Assembly (NCBI GenBank): GCA_044227095.1
Contig: JBGAFV010000001.1
Location: 558,001 to 622,000 of the forward strand
Direction of reading: 5' to 3'
Length of the DNA: 64,000 bases
Origin: JACMLD01 sp044227095
Lineage (GTDB): Bacteria > Bacteroidota > Bacteroidia > Chitinophagales > Chitinophagaceae
Below are positions 8,848 to 18,049 of the stretch, in pieces. The notes under the pieces are model-generated. The model was not told the origin of the DNA. It saw nothing but the letters and a program-made list of their open reading frames with translations, and searched no databases. Each line of letters starts with the position of its first letter. The first letter of the stretch is position 1. The position numbers and the translations under genes are program-made.

Positions 8848-10338
8848 ATGAACGAATCTTACATTCTGGCCCTGGACCAGGGCACTACAAGTTCAAGGGC
8901 CATATTATTTAATCATAACGGCGATATTGTTACCACGGCACAAAAAGAATTTAAACAGATTTATCCGCAACCTGCCTGGGTAGAGCATGATGCAGAAGAG
9001 ATATGGAGTTCTCAGTTTAGTGTAATGGCGGAGGTAATTGCCAAGCAAAATATTGTTACCAAACAAATAGCTGCCATTGGTATTACCAATCAGCGGGAAA
9101 CAACAATAGTTTGGGATAGAAAAACAAGTAAGCCAATTTATAATGCTATTGTATGGCAAGACAGGCGTACAGCATCTTTGTGCGATGAATTGAAAGCAAA
9201 AGGAATGGCTGCTACAATTCAACAAAAAACAGGGTTGATTATTGACGCTTATTTCTCTGCTACAAAATTGAAATGGATCCTGGATAATGTAGCAGGCGCA
9301 AGAGAAAAAGCAAACAAAGGAGAACTTGCATTTGGCACAGTAGATACATGGATTACCTGGAAGCTATCGGGAGGCAAGCTGCATATCACCGATGTATCTA
9401 ACGCATCAAGAACAATGCTCGCCAATATTCATACTTGTGAGTGGGATAATGAGTTGCTGCAATTGTTTGATATACCAAAATCTGTTTTGCCAGAAATAAA
9501 ACAATCGAGTGAAAAATATGGTATAACAGAACATGGCGATATTGCAATAGCAGGTATTGCAGGTGATCAGCAATCTGCATTGTTCGGGCAAATGTGTACC
9601 GGCGCAGGTATGGTTAAGAACACCTACGGCACCGGATGTTTTATGCTGATGAATACTGGCGATAAAGCAGTAAGCTCAGCCAATAATCTTCTTACCACTG
9701 TTGCATGGAAAATAAACAACAAAGTTTCTTATGCGCTGGAAGGAAGTATTTTTATTGCTGGTGCTGTTGTGCAATGGCTTAGAGACGGCCTGCAGGTTAT
9801 AAGATCAGCTTCAGAAATAGAAGCATTGGCGCAGGAAGTAAAAGATACAGGAGGTGTGTATATGGTACCGGCTTTTGCGGGTCTTGGTGCTCCTCACTGG
9901 AACCAATATGCGCGGGGCAGCATATTTGGTGTTACACGTGGTACCAGCAAAGCCCATATTGCAAGAGCTGCGTTAGAAAGTATTACCTACCAGGTAACAG
10001 ATATTTTAAAAGCAATGGAATCAGACTCAGGCATCAGCATAAAAGAATTAAGGGTTGATGGCGGCGCTACTATTAATAATACGCTTATGCAATTTCAGAG
10101 CAGTATTCTGCAAGTGCCCGTGGTGCGGCCAAAAGTATATGAAACAACTGCTTTAGGTGCAGCTTATCTTGCAGGCCTTGCCGTTGGCTATTGGAATAAT
10201 ATTGAAGAAGTGCAAAAACAATGGCAGGCAGATAAAACGTTTACACCTGCAATGGAAAAAGAAAAAGTAAAAGAACTATTAAAAGGATGGCAGCGGGCAG
10301 TAAAAGCAAGTATTGCATGGGCGGATGATGAGTCATAA
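8848..10338 (+). CDS. glpK: glycerol kinase
   Basis: A 496-residue FGGY-family kinase that phosphorylates glycerol to sn-glycerol-3-phosphate with ATP in the cytoplasm. Residues 10-17 are the DQGTTSSR phosphate-binding motif, and WVEHDAEEIW and INWLTCF-equivalent contacts are in the usual places; the C-terminal FGGY signature includes LRVDGGATINN. Length matches the family (about 500). The ATG at 8848 is preferred over a TTG two codons upstream. It is the first gene of a glpK-glpD-glpF run, 111 nt ahead of glpD. Confidence 0.97.
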   Translation: MNESYILALDQGTTSSRAILFNHNGDIVTTAQKEFKQIYPQPAWVEHDAEEIWSSQFSVMAEVIAKQNIVTKQIAAIGITNQRETTIVWDRKTSKPIYNAIVWQDRRTASLCDELKAKGMAATIQQKTGLIIDAYFSATKLKWILDNVAGAREKANKGELAFGTVDTWITWKLSGGKLHITDVSNASRTMLANIHTCEWDNELLQLFDIPKSVLPEIKQSSEKYGITEHGDIAIAGIAGDQQSALFGQMCTGAGMVKNTYGTGCFMLMNTGDKAVSSANNLLTTVAWKINNKVSYALEGSIFIAGAVVQWLRDGLQVIRSASEIEALAQEVKDTGGVYMVPAFAGLGAPHWNQYARGSIFGVTRGTSKAHIARAALESITYQVTDILKAMESDSGISIKELRVDGGATINNTLMQFQSSILQVPVVRPKVYETTALGAAYLAGLAVGYWNNIEEVQKQWQADKTFTPAMEKEKVKELLKGWQRAVKASIAWADDES

Positions 10339-10339
10339 G

Positions 10340-10446
10340 TGGTAGTCGTGAGTCAGTAGTTTTTTGCGCTAGCATCAGTCTACTATCTAACGATTCACGA
10401 CTGACGCCTCACGACTAAAGACTATCGACTACAGACTAAAGACTAA
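10340..10446. repeat. imperfect intergenic dyad of GACT/AGTC words
   Basis: The spacer between glpK and glpD is made of iterated short words. AGTCGTGAG at its left end is the exact reverse complement of CTCACGACT further right, with CAGT/ACTG blocks nearby, so the RNA could fold back. The right half also iterates GACTA (CGACTA, AGACTA). No gene is visible in it. It belongs to the same style of element as those at 17.9, 38.5, 47.1 and 51.6 kb. Confidence 0.7.
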
Positions 10447-10449
10447 CTT

Positions 10450-12015
10450 ATGAATCGGCAAAAGATGATTGATCAAATGGAATCTCATACAAAAGAATGG
10501 GATATCTGTATTATTGGCGGTGGCGCTACTGGTTTAGGGGCAGCAATAGATGCGGCCTCTCGTGGTTATACTACTATTTTATTTGAGCAAACAGATTTTG
10601 CAAAAGGCACATCATCACGTTCTACCAAACTGGTGCATGGTGGTGTCCGTTATCTTCAGCAGGGAAATATAAAATTGGTGATGGATGCTTTAAAAGAAAG
10701 GGGCACGTTGAAAAAAAATGCACCACACCTTGTAAAAAATCAATCTTTTATTGTTCCTAACTATAAATGGTGGGAAGGCCCATACTATGGCGTTGGCCTT
10801 AAAGTATACGACTGGATGAGTGGCAATCTCGGACTTGGGCCCTCTCAATGGCTTAGCAAAGAAGAAGTACTGGAGCTTGCACCCACACTCGACCCCACGG
10901 ATTTGCGTGGTGGTGTTTTATACCACGATGGCCAATTTGATGATGCCAGGCTTGCTATTAACATGGCGCAAACAGCAGCAGCACAAGGTGGTTGTTTAAT
11001 TAATTATTGCGGAGTAAAAGGTTTTATTAAAAGCAATAACAAAATAAGTGGTGTACAGGTAAAAGATCAGTTAAGCGGAAAAGAATACGAAATAAAATGT
11101 AAAGCAGTTATTAATGCTACAGGCGTATTTAGCGATGCAGTACAGCATATGGATGATAGCGCAAAAACAAAAACAATAGCCCCAAGCCAGGGCATACATA
11201 TTGTGCTTGATGAAGAATACCTTCCCGGCAACAGCGCCATTATGATTCCACATACAGACGATGGAAGAGTTTTATTTGCTGTACCCTGGCATAAAAAAAT
11301 AATTGTAGGTACTACAGATACAGCCGTAAAAAAAATTAACGAAGAACCACTTGCGCAGGCAGATGAAGTAGATTTTATTATTCAGCATATTGGCAGGTAC
11401 CTTACAAAAGATCCTACCATACATGATGTGAGAAGCATTTTCGCTGGTTTGAGACCGCTAGTAAAAGCAGAAAGTAAAAAAACAGCAGAACTGTCACGGG
11501 ATCATGTTATAACCATTTCTTCATCGGGCTTAATAAATATTCTCGGCGGCAAATGGACTACTTACCGCAAAATGGCCGAAGATGTGGTGAACACCGCTGC
11601 TGTTAATAGTATGCTGCCAACAAAAGAGTGCATTACAGAAACCCTTTCAATACACGGTGCACAACCCACCAGCGATTATAATAACGATTATTATTTTTAT
11701 GGAAGCGATCAACCTGCTATTGCTGCACTTGCTGCAAAAGACGGTTCACTTTCAGAAAAAATACACGAACGCCTTCCGTACACAAAAGCGGCTATTGCCT
11801 GGGCGGTACAGGAAGAAATGTGTATTACTGTAGATGATGCGCTGGCAAGAAGAACAAGGGCTATTTTGCTTGATGCAAAAGCTGCGCTGGAAGCCGCACC
11901 TGGTGTTGCATCGCTAATGGCAAAACTAATGAGCAAAGACAAAAAATGGGAAGACGATCAGCTTGCCGCATTTAAAAAAATTGCCCTTAACTATATTCCG
12001 CTTGCTAACCACTAA
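10450..12015 (+). CDS. glpD: FAD-dependent glycerol-3-phosphate dehydrogenase
   Basis: A 521-residue flavoprotein that oxidises glycerol-3-phosphate to dihydroxyacetone phosphate and passes electrons to the quinone pool at the inner membrane. Residues 18-30 hold the FAD dinucleotide-binding motif DICIIGGGATGLG; SSRSTKLVHGGVRYL is the family signature, and IVGTTDTA and GGKWTTYRKMAEDV are conserved substrate/FAD regions. Length fits the GlpD/GlpA-like family. Together with glpK and the downstream channel it completes glycerol catabolism. Confidence 0.97.
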   Translation: MNRQKMIDQMESHTKEWDICIIGGGATGLGAAIDAASRGYTTILFEQTDFAKGTSSRSTKLVHGGVRYLQQGNIKLVMDALKERGTLKKNAPHLVKNQSFIVPNYKWWEGPYYGVGLKVYDWMSGNLGLGPSQWLSKEEVLELAPTLDPTDLRGGVLYHDGQFDDARLAINMAQTAAAQGGCLINYCGVKGFIKSNNKISGVQVKDQLSGKEYEIKCKAVINATGVFSDAVQHMDDSAKTKTIAPSQGIHIVLDEEYLPGNSAIMIPHTDDGRVLFAVPWHKKIIVGTTDTAVKKINEEPLAQADEVDFIIQHIGRYLTKDPTIHDVRSIFAGLRPLVKAESKKTAELSRDHVITISSSGLINILGGKWTTYRKMAEDVVNTAAVNSMLPTKECITETLSIHGAQPTSDYNNDYYFYGSDQPAIAALAAKDGSLSEKIHERLPYTKAAIAWAVQEEMCITVDDALARRTRAILLDAKAALEAAPGVASLMAKLMSKDKKWEDDQLAAFKKIALNYIPLANH

Positions 12016-12030
12016 CTAAAACCAAAGATT

Positions 12031-12741
12031 ATGTATCCTTTTTTCGGTGAATTTATTGGCACGGCTATTCTTATACTGCTGGGAGATGGCGTAGTAGCTA
12101 ATGTTGTACTTAATAAAACAAAGGGCAATAACAGCGGCCTTATTGTAATTGCTTTTGGATGGGCCATTGCAGTATTTGCCGGCCTTTTTGTTGCTTCTCA
12201 TTTCAGCAAAGCACATCTTAACCCTGCTTTTACAATTGCTGCTGCGTATTTAGGAAACAGTTTTAGCTGGGCAGAAGTACCTGTTTACATTGCAGGGCAA
12301 TTGACAGGCGCTATGTTTGGCGCTTTACTGGTATGGCTTAGTTACAAACTACATTTCAATGCTACGCAGGATGCAGATGCAAAACTCGCCGTGTTTTGTA
12401 CAGGCCCCGCTATACGCAGTACCCCTAATAATTTAATAACAGAACTTATTGCTACTTTTTTACTTGTTTATACTGTTTTATACATTGTATCGCCAGCCAG
12501 CAGCCTGGGTTCTTTAAATACACTTCCTGTTGCGTTGCTGGTATTGGGCATTGGCCTATCACTTGGCGGCCCAACGGGTTATGCCATAAACCCTGCAAGG
12601 GATCTTGGCCCTCGTATTATGCATGCCATATTGCCAATTCCCGGTAAAAGGGATAGCGATTGGGGCTATGCCTGGATACCGGTACTTGGGCCTGTTGTGG
12701 GTGGATTACTCGCCGCTGTTGTATTTAAATTGATGGCTTAA
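12031..12741 (+). CDS. glpF: aquaglyceroporin (glycerol uptake facilitator)
   Basis: A 236-residue MIP-family channel with about six membrane spans and both half-helix motifs: NPA at residues 64-66 (HLNPAF) and NPA at 187-189 followed by Arg190 and Asp191. The Asp after the second NPAR distinguishes glycerol facilitators from water-only aquaporins, so glycerol is the expected substrate. It begins 15 nt after glpD, which supports the same conclusion and places it in the glp operon. Confidence 0.95.
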   Translation: MYPFFGEFIGTAILILLGDGVVANVVLNKTKGNNSGLIVIAFGWAIAVFAGLFVASHFSKAHLNPAFTIAAAYLGNSFSWAEVPVYIAGQLTGAMFGALLVWLSYKLHFNATQDADAKLAVFCTGPAIRSTPNNLITELIATFLLVYTVLYIVSPASSLGSLNTLPVALLVLGIGLSLGGPTGYAINPARDLGPRIMHAILPIPGKRDSDWGYAWIPVLGPVVGGLLAAVVFKLMA

Positions 12742-12833
12742 TTTTACAGTTACACATCACTGTTATAAAACTCTGATTGTATTTTTATCAAGCTGTCTGC
12801 GAAACAACTTTTTACCTTCATAAAAAATATATT

Positions 12834-13580
12834 ATGGCTAAAATAAAACTGGGAGATATAGATACAAGGGCGCCAAAAGGTTTTGACAAACAGGAAACAA
12901 AAGAAAAGAATATAAAACTAACGGATGACCTTAATGAACTGCAAAATCTTTTGTACGCAGAGGGAAAGCATTCGGTATTGATTGTAATACAGGGAATGGA
13001 TGCCAGTGGCAAAGACGGCGTTACAAGAAATGTTTTTGGCAAGCTAAACCCGCAGGGTGTAACAGTAAAATCATACAAAGCACCGACTTCCGAAGAATTA
13101 TCGCATGATTTTTTATGGAGAATACACAGTCATGCCCCCGCAAAAGGAATGATACAAATTTTCAACCGCTCTCATTATGAAGATATTCTTATTACAAGGG
13201 TGCATAAGTGGTGCGATGATAATACCGCAAAAAAAAGAATGCAGGCCATTAATGATTTTGAAAAATTACTGGTAGAACATAACAATACCATCATCCTCAA
13301 ATTTTATCTGCATATTTCGCCTGAAGAGCAGCAGGAACGATTGCAGGAAAGAATTAAAGATCCTACCAAACAATGGAAATACAATGAAAATGATTTTTCC
13401 GAAGCAAAATTATGGAAAGACTATATAACCATGTACGAAGACTGTTTTGAAAACTGCAACAACGTTCCCTGGACCATTGTGCCTTCAGATCAAAACTGGT
13501 ATAAAGAATATATTATAGCCAGCCAGCTTCACAAAGCGCTTACAGACTTAAAAATGCAATTTCCGGGATTAAAAAAATAG
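12834..13580 (+). CDS. PPK2-family polyphosphate kinase
   Basis: A 248-residue cytoplasmic enzyme that transfers phosphate between polyphosphate and nucleotides. Residues 54-62 form the PPK2 Walker A motif GMDASGKDG; FNRSHYEDIL and the lid-like segment KDPTKQWKYNENDFSEA are further family hallmarks. The ATG at 12834 is used; an in-frame TTG upstream adds 19 unlikely residues. The short one-domain form fits PPK2 class I or III; which nucleotide it prefers cannot be told here. It is separated from glpF by 92 nt and may be independently transcribed. Confidence 0.93.
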   Translation: MAKIKLGDIDTRAPKGFDKQETKEKNIKLTDDLNELQNLLYAEGKHSVLIVIQGMDASGKDGVTRNVFGKLNPQGVTVKSYKAPTSEELSHDFLWRIHSHAPAKGMIQIFNRSHYEDILITRVHKWCDDNTAKKRMQAINDFEKLLVEHNNTIILKFYLHISPEEQQERLQERIKDPTKQWKYNENDFSEAKLWKDYITMYEDCFENCNNVPWTIVPSDQNWYKEYIIASQLHKALTDLKMQFPGLKK

Positions 13581-13675
13581 TTTTTTATGATTTGATGCAA
13601 CGATTAGCTATAGAATTACAACTAAGTCGTAAATTTATACGTAACACTTTTCCTTTTCAACTAAAACAACTAACT

Positions 13676-14044
13676 ATGGGTTTCGTAAAAGAATTCAGAG
13701 AATTTGCCATGAAAGGCAATTTTATCGATTTAGCCATTGGCGTAGTAGTAGGTGGCGCCTTCGGAAAAATTGTAAGCGGCTTTAATGATGCAATTATTTC
13801 TCCAATACTTGCATTGGTTTTGGGCAAAGTAGATTTAAAAACTGCTGCGCTTACCGTTGGCACTACTGTTTTCCCTTATGGATTGCTAATCCAGGCCATT
13901 GTAGATTTTATAATAACGGCCTTTGTTATGTTCCTTCTTGTAAAAGGATTGAACAAGTGGAGAGATAAATTGAATGTTGCGGCTGCACCAACCCCATCAG
14001 AAACATTGCTTACAGAAATTCGTGACTTATTAAAGAATAAATAA
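13676..14044 (+). CDS. mscL: large-conductance mechanosensitive channel
   Basis: A 122-residue membrane protein that opens under high membrane tension to release solutes during hypo-osmotic shock. The start MGFVKEFREFAMKGNFIDLA is diagnostic, followed by the pore helix TM1 (AIGVVVGGAFGKIVSGF), the periplasmic loop, TM2 (LLIQAIVDFIITAFVMFLLV) and a charged C-terminal helix ending EIRDLLKNK. The ATG at 13676 is preferred to an upstream in-frame ATG at 13592, which would add 28 residues not found in the family. Confidence 0.97.
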   Translation: MGFVKEFREFAMKGNFIDLAIGVVVGGAFGKIVSGFNDAIISPILALVLGKVDLKTAALTVGTTVFPYGLLIQAIVDFIITAFVMFLLVKGLNKWRDKLNVAAAPTPSETLLTEIRDLLKNK

Positions 14045-14201
14045 AAAATAAAAAATCGTTGGGTTTGCCTAGTGTAACGGTCAATGATTTTCAATCTTTT
14101 AAAAAGCTTAACAGCATAAGCAATCGTTTCTAACGCAGAAAATTTTTTATTGCTTGTAGAACCAACTCTACAATTAAGCAATCAATTCAAACTATATTTG
14201 C

Positions 14202-14235
14202 CGGCATTTCAATTTTTATTGAAATGCCGTTTTTA
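14202..14235 (+). terminator. intrinsic terminator
   Basis: A perfect 12-bp stem (CGGCATTTCAAT with ATTGAAATGCCG) with a 4-nt loop is followed by TTTTTAT. It lies about 160 nt beyond mscL and ahead of the DUF3078 gene, so it separates the two. Confidence 0.8.
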
Positions 14236-14322
14236 TAGAAATATTCAACATTTCTTTTTGCAACTAAGGATTATTGCCTGCCGCCTAAAGCCCGTATTAC
14301 TTTAAAATTTAAAAACCTAAAA

Positions 14323-15282
14323 ATGAAAAAAATATTTTTGTCCGCTGCTTTACTTGCAATTATTTTATCTGCAAATGCACAGGACCAAACTGTACAGGAT
14401 TTAAAAGCCGCTGGCTCAAAAGCAATCACTAAAGATCCTAACGATACTATTCCAAAAATCTGGAAAACGGGTGGTTTGTTTAATCTCACTTTTGGTCAAA
14501 CTTCGCTTTCCAACTGGGCAGCTGGTGGAGATGATTTATCTCTGAACGTAAATGGATTTTTAAACCTGCATGCTTTTTATGCAAAAGACAGGCACGCATG
14601 GGATAACAATTTAGATCTTGCATTGGGTTTTGTAAAAACAACTTCTTTAGGCTCGCGTAAAAGCAATGACCGCATAGATCTTACTTCCAAATACGGTTAT
14701 AAATTATCGCCTACCAGCAAATGGTACGCAAGTGTGTTGTTTAACTTCCGTACACAATTTGCGCCTGGTTACGATTATCCAAAACCAGATTCATCTATTC
14801 TTACTTCCGAATTTTTATCACCTGGCTATGCTACACTGGCATTGGGTCTTGATTATAAACCAAACAGCGAATTCTCACTTTTTCTTTCGCCCATTACCAG
14901 CCGTTGGGTAATAGTAACTGCTACTGGTTTAAATCCATTAACACCCAATGACAAAGGAAACGTTTACGGCGTGCCATTGGGCAAAACAGTTAACAACGAA
15001 ATAGGCGCTTACCTAAGCGCCAACTATCTCAAAGAATTTGTTCCGAAAAAAGTTATTTATAAAGGAAAACTCGACTTGTTTTCTAATTACAAACACAATC
15101 CGCAGAATATAGATGTTTTTATGACCAATCTTTTAAGCTTCAACTTCTTTAAAGGATTATCTGTAAACCTTGGGCTTGATGTAATTTATGATGATGATGT
15201 TCGCTTATTTGGCCCAACCAAAACCGGGGCCCGCACACAGTTGAGAGAGTATATTGGAGTAGGATACACTGCAAAATTCTAA
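14323..15282 (+). CDS. DUF3078 exported beta-barrel-like protein
   Basis: A 319-residue protein with a clear signal peptide (MKKIFLSAALLAIILSANAQ). The region LTFGQTSLSNWAAGGDD and the following repeated amphipathic strands are typical of DUF3078, found in Bacteroidota and predicted to be outer-membrane barrels. The C-terminus ends in an aromatic residue (GYTAKF), consistent with barrel assembly. Function is unknown. It stands alone between two strong hairpin terminators. Confidence 0.93.
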   Translation: MKKIFLSAALLAIILSANAQDQTVQDLKAAGSKAITKDPNDTIPKIWKTGGLFNLTFGQTSLSNWAAGGDDLSLNVNGFLNLHAFYAKDRHAWDNNLDLALGFVKTTSLGSRKSNDRIDLTSKYGYKLSPTSKWYASVLFNFRTQFAPGYDYPKPDSSILTSEFLSPGYATLALGLDYKPNSEFSLFLSPITSRWVIVTATGLNPLTPNDKGNVYGVPLGKTVNNEIGAYLSANYLKEFVPKKVIYKGKLDLFSNYKHNPQNIDVFMTNLLSFNFFKGLSVNLGLDVIYDDDVRLFGPTKTGARTQLREYIGVGYTAKF

Positions 15283-15348
15283 TAAAAAACGTGGGCCGAA
15301 TGTGAATTTCGTGCCCGGCATCTGCCATATTATTTCCTTACATTTGTT

Positions 15349-15380
15349 GGATCCCGGTTTGTACCGGGATCCTTTATTTT
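15349..15380 (+). terminator. intrinsic terminator after the DUF3078 gene
   Basis: A perfect 10-bp stem (GGATCCCGGT with ACCGGGATCC) around a TTGT loop is followed by TTTATTTT, 66 nt past the DUF3078 stop codon and just before scpA. Confidence 0.88.
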
Positions 15381-15400
15381 AAAGCAGTAAACAGACTAAA

Positions 15401-16192
15401 GTGAGTGCACCATCATACCAGATTAAATTAGCGCAGTTTGAAGGCCCTTTCGACCTTTTATTGTTTTTTATAGAACGTGATGAACTGGATATTTACAATA
15501 TTCCCATTACCAAAATCATAAAAGATTTTCTTGATTTTGTACACCAGCAGGAAAAACTAAACATCGAATTATCAAGCGAGTTTATACTTTTTGTATCAAC
15601 CCTAATGCGCATTAAAGCCAAAATGCTTTTGCCAAGAAAAGAAATTGACGCACAGGGCAATGAAATAGATCCACGGCAGGAATTGATTGATAAGATACTT
15701 GAGTACAAAAAATACAAGGAAGCTGCCGCACAAATGGCAGATATGGAAGCCATAAGAATGCTAATGGTAAAACGCGGCAACCTTTCAAAAGAAATTGCTG
15801 CCATTGGCGAAGAAGCCGGCGAAGGCACAGAAATTCAGAACATCACTTTATATAAGCTGATGAAAGCCTTTGAAAAGGCAATGCAGCGTATGTACGACCG
15901 CAACCACAGACCTGTACATACTGTAGTAAGGTATAATTACACCATGGAAGAAAGCAGGGAGTTTTTGCTGAAAAAAGTACAGGCAGAAAAAACAACTGCG
16001 TTTGAAAAAATATTCGACATCTGCGAAAACAGGATCCACGCCCTTTTTATTTTCCTTTCCTTGCTTGAGCTGGCCCAACAGAGATATATGTCCATTATCA
16101 CCGGTGAAGGCAGGAATAATTTCATTATTGAGTTTAATGAAAATAGGGAAGAAGATGTAGAATTTGTGCTGCCACCCGCCAATCCTGCATAA
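15401..16192 (+). CDS. scpA: segregation and condensation protein A
   Basis: A 263-residue kleisin that bridges the SMC heads in the SMC-ScpAB complex acting on chromosome compaction and segregation. The N-terminal signature is present (KLAQFEGPFDLLLFFIERDE, with DIYNIPI and LSSEFILFVSTLMRIKAKML), and the C-terminal winged-helix part includes ARNING-independent helices ending in LLELAQQRY. The start codon is GTG at 15401. No scpB follows in the window; the neighbours are unrelated pirin genes. Confidence 0.95.
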   Translation: MSAPSYQIKLAQFEGPFDLLLFFIERDELDIYNIPITKIIKDFLDFVHQQEKLNIELSSEFILFVSTLMRIKAKMLLPRKEIDAQGNEIDPRQELIDKILEYKKYKEAAAQMADMEAIRMLMVKRGNLSKEIAAIGEEAGEGTEIQNITLYKLMKAFEKAMQRMYDRNHRPVHTVVRYNYTMEESREFLLKKVQAEKTTAFEKIFDICENRIHALFIFLSLLELAQQRYMSIITGEGRNNFIIEFNENREEDVEFVLPPANPA

Positions 16193-16345
16193 AATTACTG
16201 ACGAACAGGCCTGAAATAGTCCCAATACAACCCAGAAGCCGTATTTAAATAATAAATTGACAAATAGGCCGGAAAACAGCCCTTTAATCTCTTTTTTTGA
16301 TATTGGTATACAAATTGATGTTTAAACATCAAAATTAAATAAATC

Positions 16346-17062
16346 ATGCAAACAATATTCCACCCCGCTGCTGAAAGGGGGCACGCAAATTTTGGCTGGT
16401 TAGACAGTTATCATTCATTCAGTTTTGGACAATGGCATAATGCACAAAAAATGCATTTTGGCGCCTTAAGGGTTTTAAATGATGATATGGTAAAAGGTGG
16501 CGCTGGCTTTGGTACACACCCGCACGATAATATGGAAATTGTATCCATTCCGTTATCCGGGGCATTAGCACACAAAGACAGCACCGGCAGAAGTGAAGTT
16601 ATTAATACAGGCGATGTACAAATAATGAGTGCCGGTTCCGGTTTGTCGCATTCAGAATTTAATGCTTCGAAAACAGACCCTGTAAACTTTTTACAGGTAT
16701 GGATTTTTCCAAAGCAGAGAGATATAACACCAAGGTATGAGCAAAAAGCTTTTGCTACTGCTGATAGAAAAAATAAATGGCAGGTAGTGGTTAGTCCTGA
16801 TAAAAATGATAATGCAGTATGGATAAACCAGGATGCGAAATTCTCATTAGCCACAATTGATAAAGGCGGCGCGATTGAATATAAAAATACATTCAGTGGA
16901 AGTGGTGTTTACTTTTTTATATTAGATGGGAAAGCATCTATTGCAGAAAAACAACTTGGTAAAAGAGATGCCATTGGTGTGTATGAAACCGATGCAGTAA
17001 AAATAATTGCCGATGAAAACACTTCAATTCTTGCAATTGAAGTACCAATGAATTTAAATTAA
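16346..17062 (+). CDS. pirin family protein (YhhW-like)
   Basis: A 238-residue bicupin. The metal ligands of pirins are all present: His58, His60, His102 and Glu104 (THPHDNMEIVS and SGLSHSEF). The length and the opening FGWLDSYHSFSFG match the YhhW-type, some of which act as quercetin 2,3-dioxygenases; the physiological substrate here is unknown. It is followed 18 nt later by a second pirin, so the two are probably cotranscribed. Confidence 0.94.
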   Translation: MQTIFHPAAERGHANFGWLDSYHSFSFGQWHNAQKMHFGALRVLNDDMVKGGAGFGTHPHDNMEIVSIPLSGALAHKDSTGRSEVINTGDVQIMSAGSGLSHSEFNASKTDPVNFLQVWIFPKQRDITPRYEQKAFATADRKNKWQVVVSPDKNDNAVWINQDAKFSLATIDKGGAIEYKNTFSGSGVYFFILDGKASIAEKQLGKRDAIGVYETDAVKIIADENTSILAIEVPMNLN

Positions 17063-17068
17063 AATAAA

Positions 17069-17075
17069 AAGGAGG
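17069..17075 (+). promoter_or_regulatory. perfect Shine-Dalgarno sequence before the second pirin gene
   Basis: AAGGAGG lies 5 nt before the ATG at 17081, in an A-rich spacer. Strong Shine-Dalgarno sequences are rare in Bacteroidota, whose ribosomes mask the anti-SD tail; none of the other starts I checked in this window has one this strong. Confidence 0.75.
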
Positions 17076-17080
17076 TCTTT

Positions 17081-17932
17081 ATGACCACAAGAACAATAGC
17101 ACAAATAGAAAATGCAACAAATGAAAGCGTAGGCGATTTTAAAATAAAAAATGTATTGCCAACACGCAACCTCAAACAGGTTGATCCATTTTTGCTGGTT
17201 CACCACATGAGTCCGTTTGAATTAAAAGCGGGATCGGAAACAAGATTACCACCACACCCGCATGCAGGTTTTGAAGTAGTAACTTATTTACTGGATGGAG
17301 AATTTTTTCACCGCGATAGTAAAGGACATGATCAGGTTGCAAAAGCAGGTGATATAAATTGGATGACTTCTGGTTCTGGTATTCTTCATTCTGAAGGGCC
17401 TACTGAAAAAATGTTGAAAGAAGGGGGCATTGTACAATTGTTGCAGTTGTGGATCAATTTGCCGGCAGATAAAAAACAACTTGATTCAACTTTTAAACAT
17501 TATAGCGCTGAAACATTTCCCGTAATAGAAACAAAAAATACCTGGTTCAAACTATTGATTGGTGAATACAATGGAAAAGTTTCGCCTATCGCTACACATA
17601 CACCAATGTTCCTTTATCATATAAAAATTAAAAAAGGTGAATTGGTTACTGTACCTGTAAAAGAAAATTACAGCACAGCCGTATATATTATGAGCGGAAG
17701 AATAAAAGTGCTGAATAAAGAACCAATAGCAGGAGAACTTGTCAATTTTAATATTGATGGCAACCAGCTTGCATTTACTGCAACGGAAGACGCATCACTT
17801 TTAATCTTTGGTGGAGAGCCCATCAAAGAAAAAGTAGTAAGCTATGGCCCTTTTGTAATGAACAGTTTTGAAGAAATACAAAAAGCCATTGGCGATTATG
17901 AAGCAGGGAAGATGGGTGTTCTTGAATATTAA
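17081..17932 (+). CDS. pirin family protein
   Basis: A 283-residue bicupin of the classical pirin group. His59, His61, His103 and Glu105 (PPHPHAGFEVVTY and ILHSEGP) form the Fe site. The C-terminal cupin includes LLIFGGEPIKE and PFVMNSFEEIQ, which are pirin hallmarks. It is longer than and clearly diverged from the upstream pirin, so the pair looks like two subfamilies and not a recent duplication. Substrate unknown. Confidence 0.94.
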   Translation: MTTRTIAQIENATNESVGDFKIKNVLPTRNLKQVDPFLLVHHMSPFELKAGSETRLPPHPHAGFEVVTYLLDGEFFHRDSKGHDQVAKAGDINWMTSGSGILHSEGPTEKMLKEGGIVQLLQLWINLPADKKQLDSTFKHYSAETFPVIETKNTWFKLLIGEYNGKVSPIATHTPMFLYHIKIKKGELVTVPVKENYSTAVYIMSGRIKVLNKEPIAGELVNFNIDGNQLAFTATEDASLLIFGGEPIKEKVVSYGPFVMNSFEEIQKAIGDYEAGKMGVLEY

Positions 17933-17935
17933 TTA

Positions 17936-18045
17936 ATGGCTGATGGCTGATATAGGATTTCTGATTTGCTTTGTGCGCAATTGCTCAAATTATTTTGACT
18001 TGCATTACAAACAAATCAGACATTTAAAAATCAGACATCAGCCAT
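17936..18045. repeat. long imperfect intergenic dyad
   Basis: The left arm (17936-17968) begins ATGGCTGATGGCTGAT and ends TCTGATTTG; the right arm (18012-18045) is its imperfect reverse complement, beginning CAAATCAGA and ending CATCAGCCAT. Each arm is built of repeated CTGAT words. It lies between convergent genes, so it could end both transcripts, but it has no T-run. Confidence 0.75.
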
Positions 18046-18049
18046 TTGA

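Noticed and set aside
16346..17932. Recent tandem duplication of pirin
   Set aside because: The two proteins differ in length and sequence outside the metal site, so they look like separate subfamilies.
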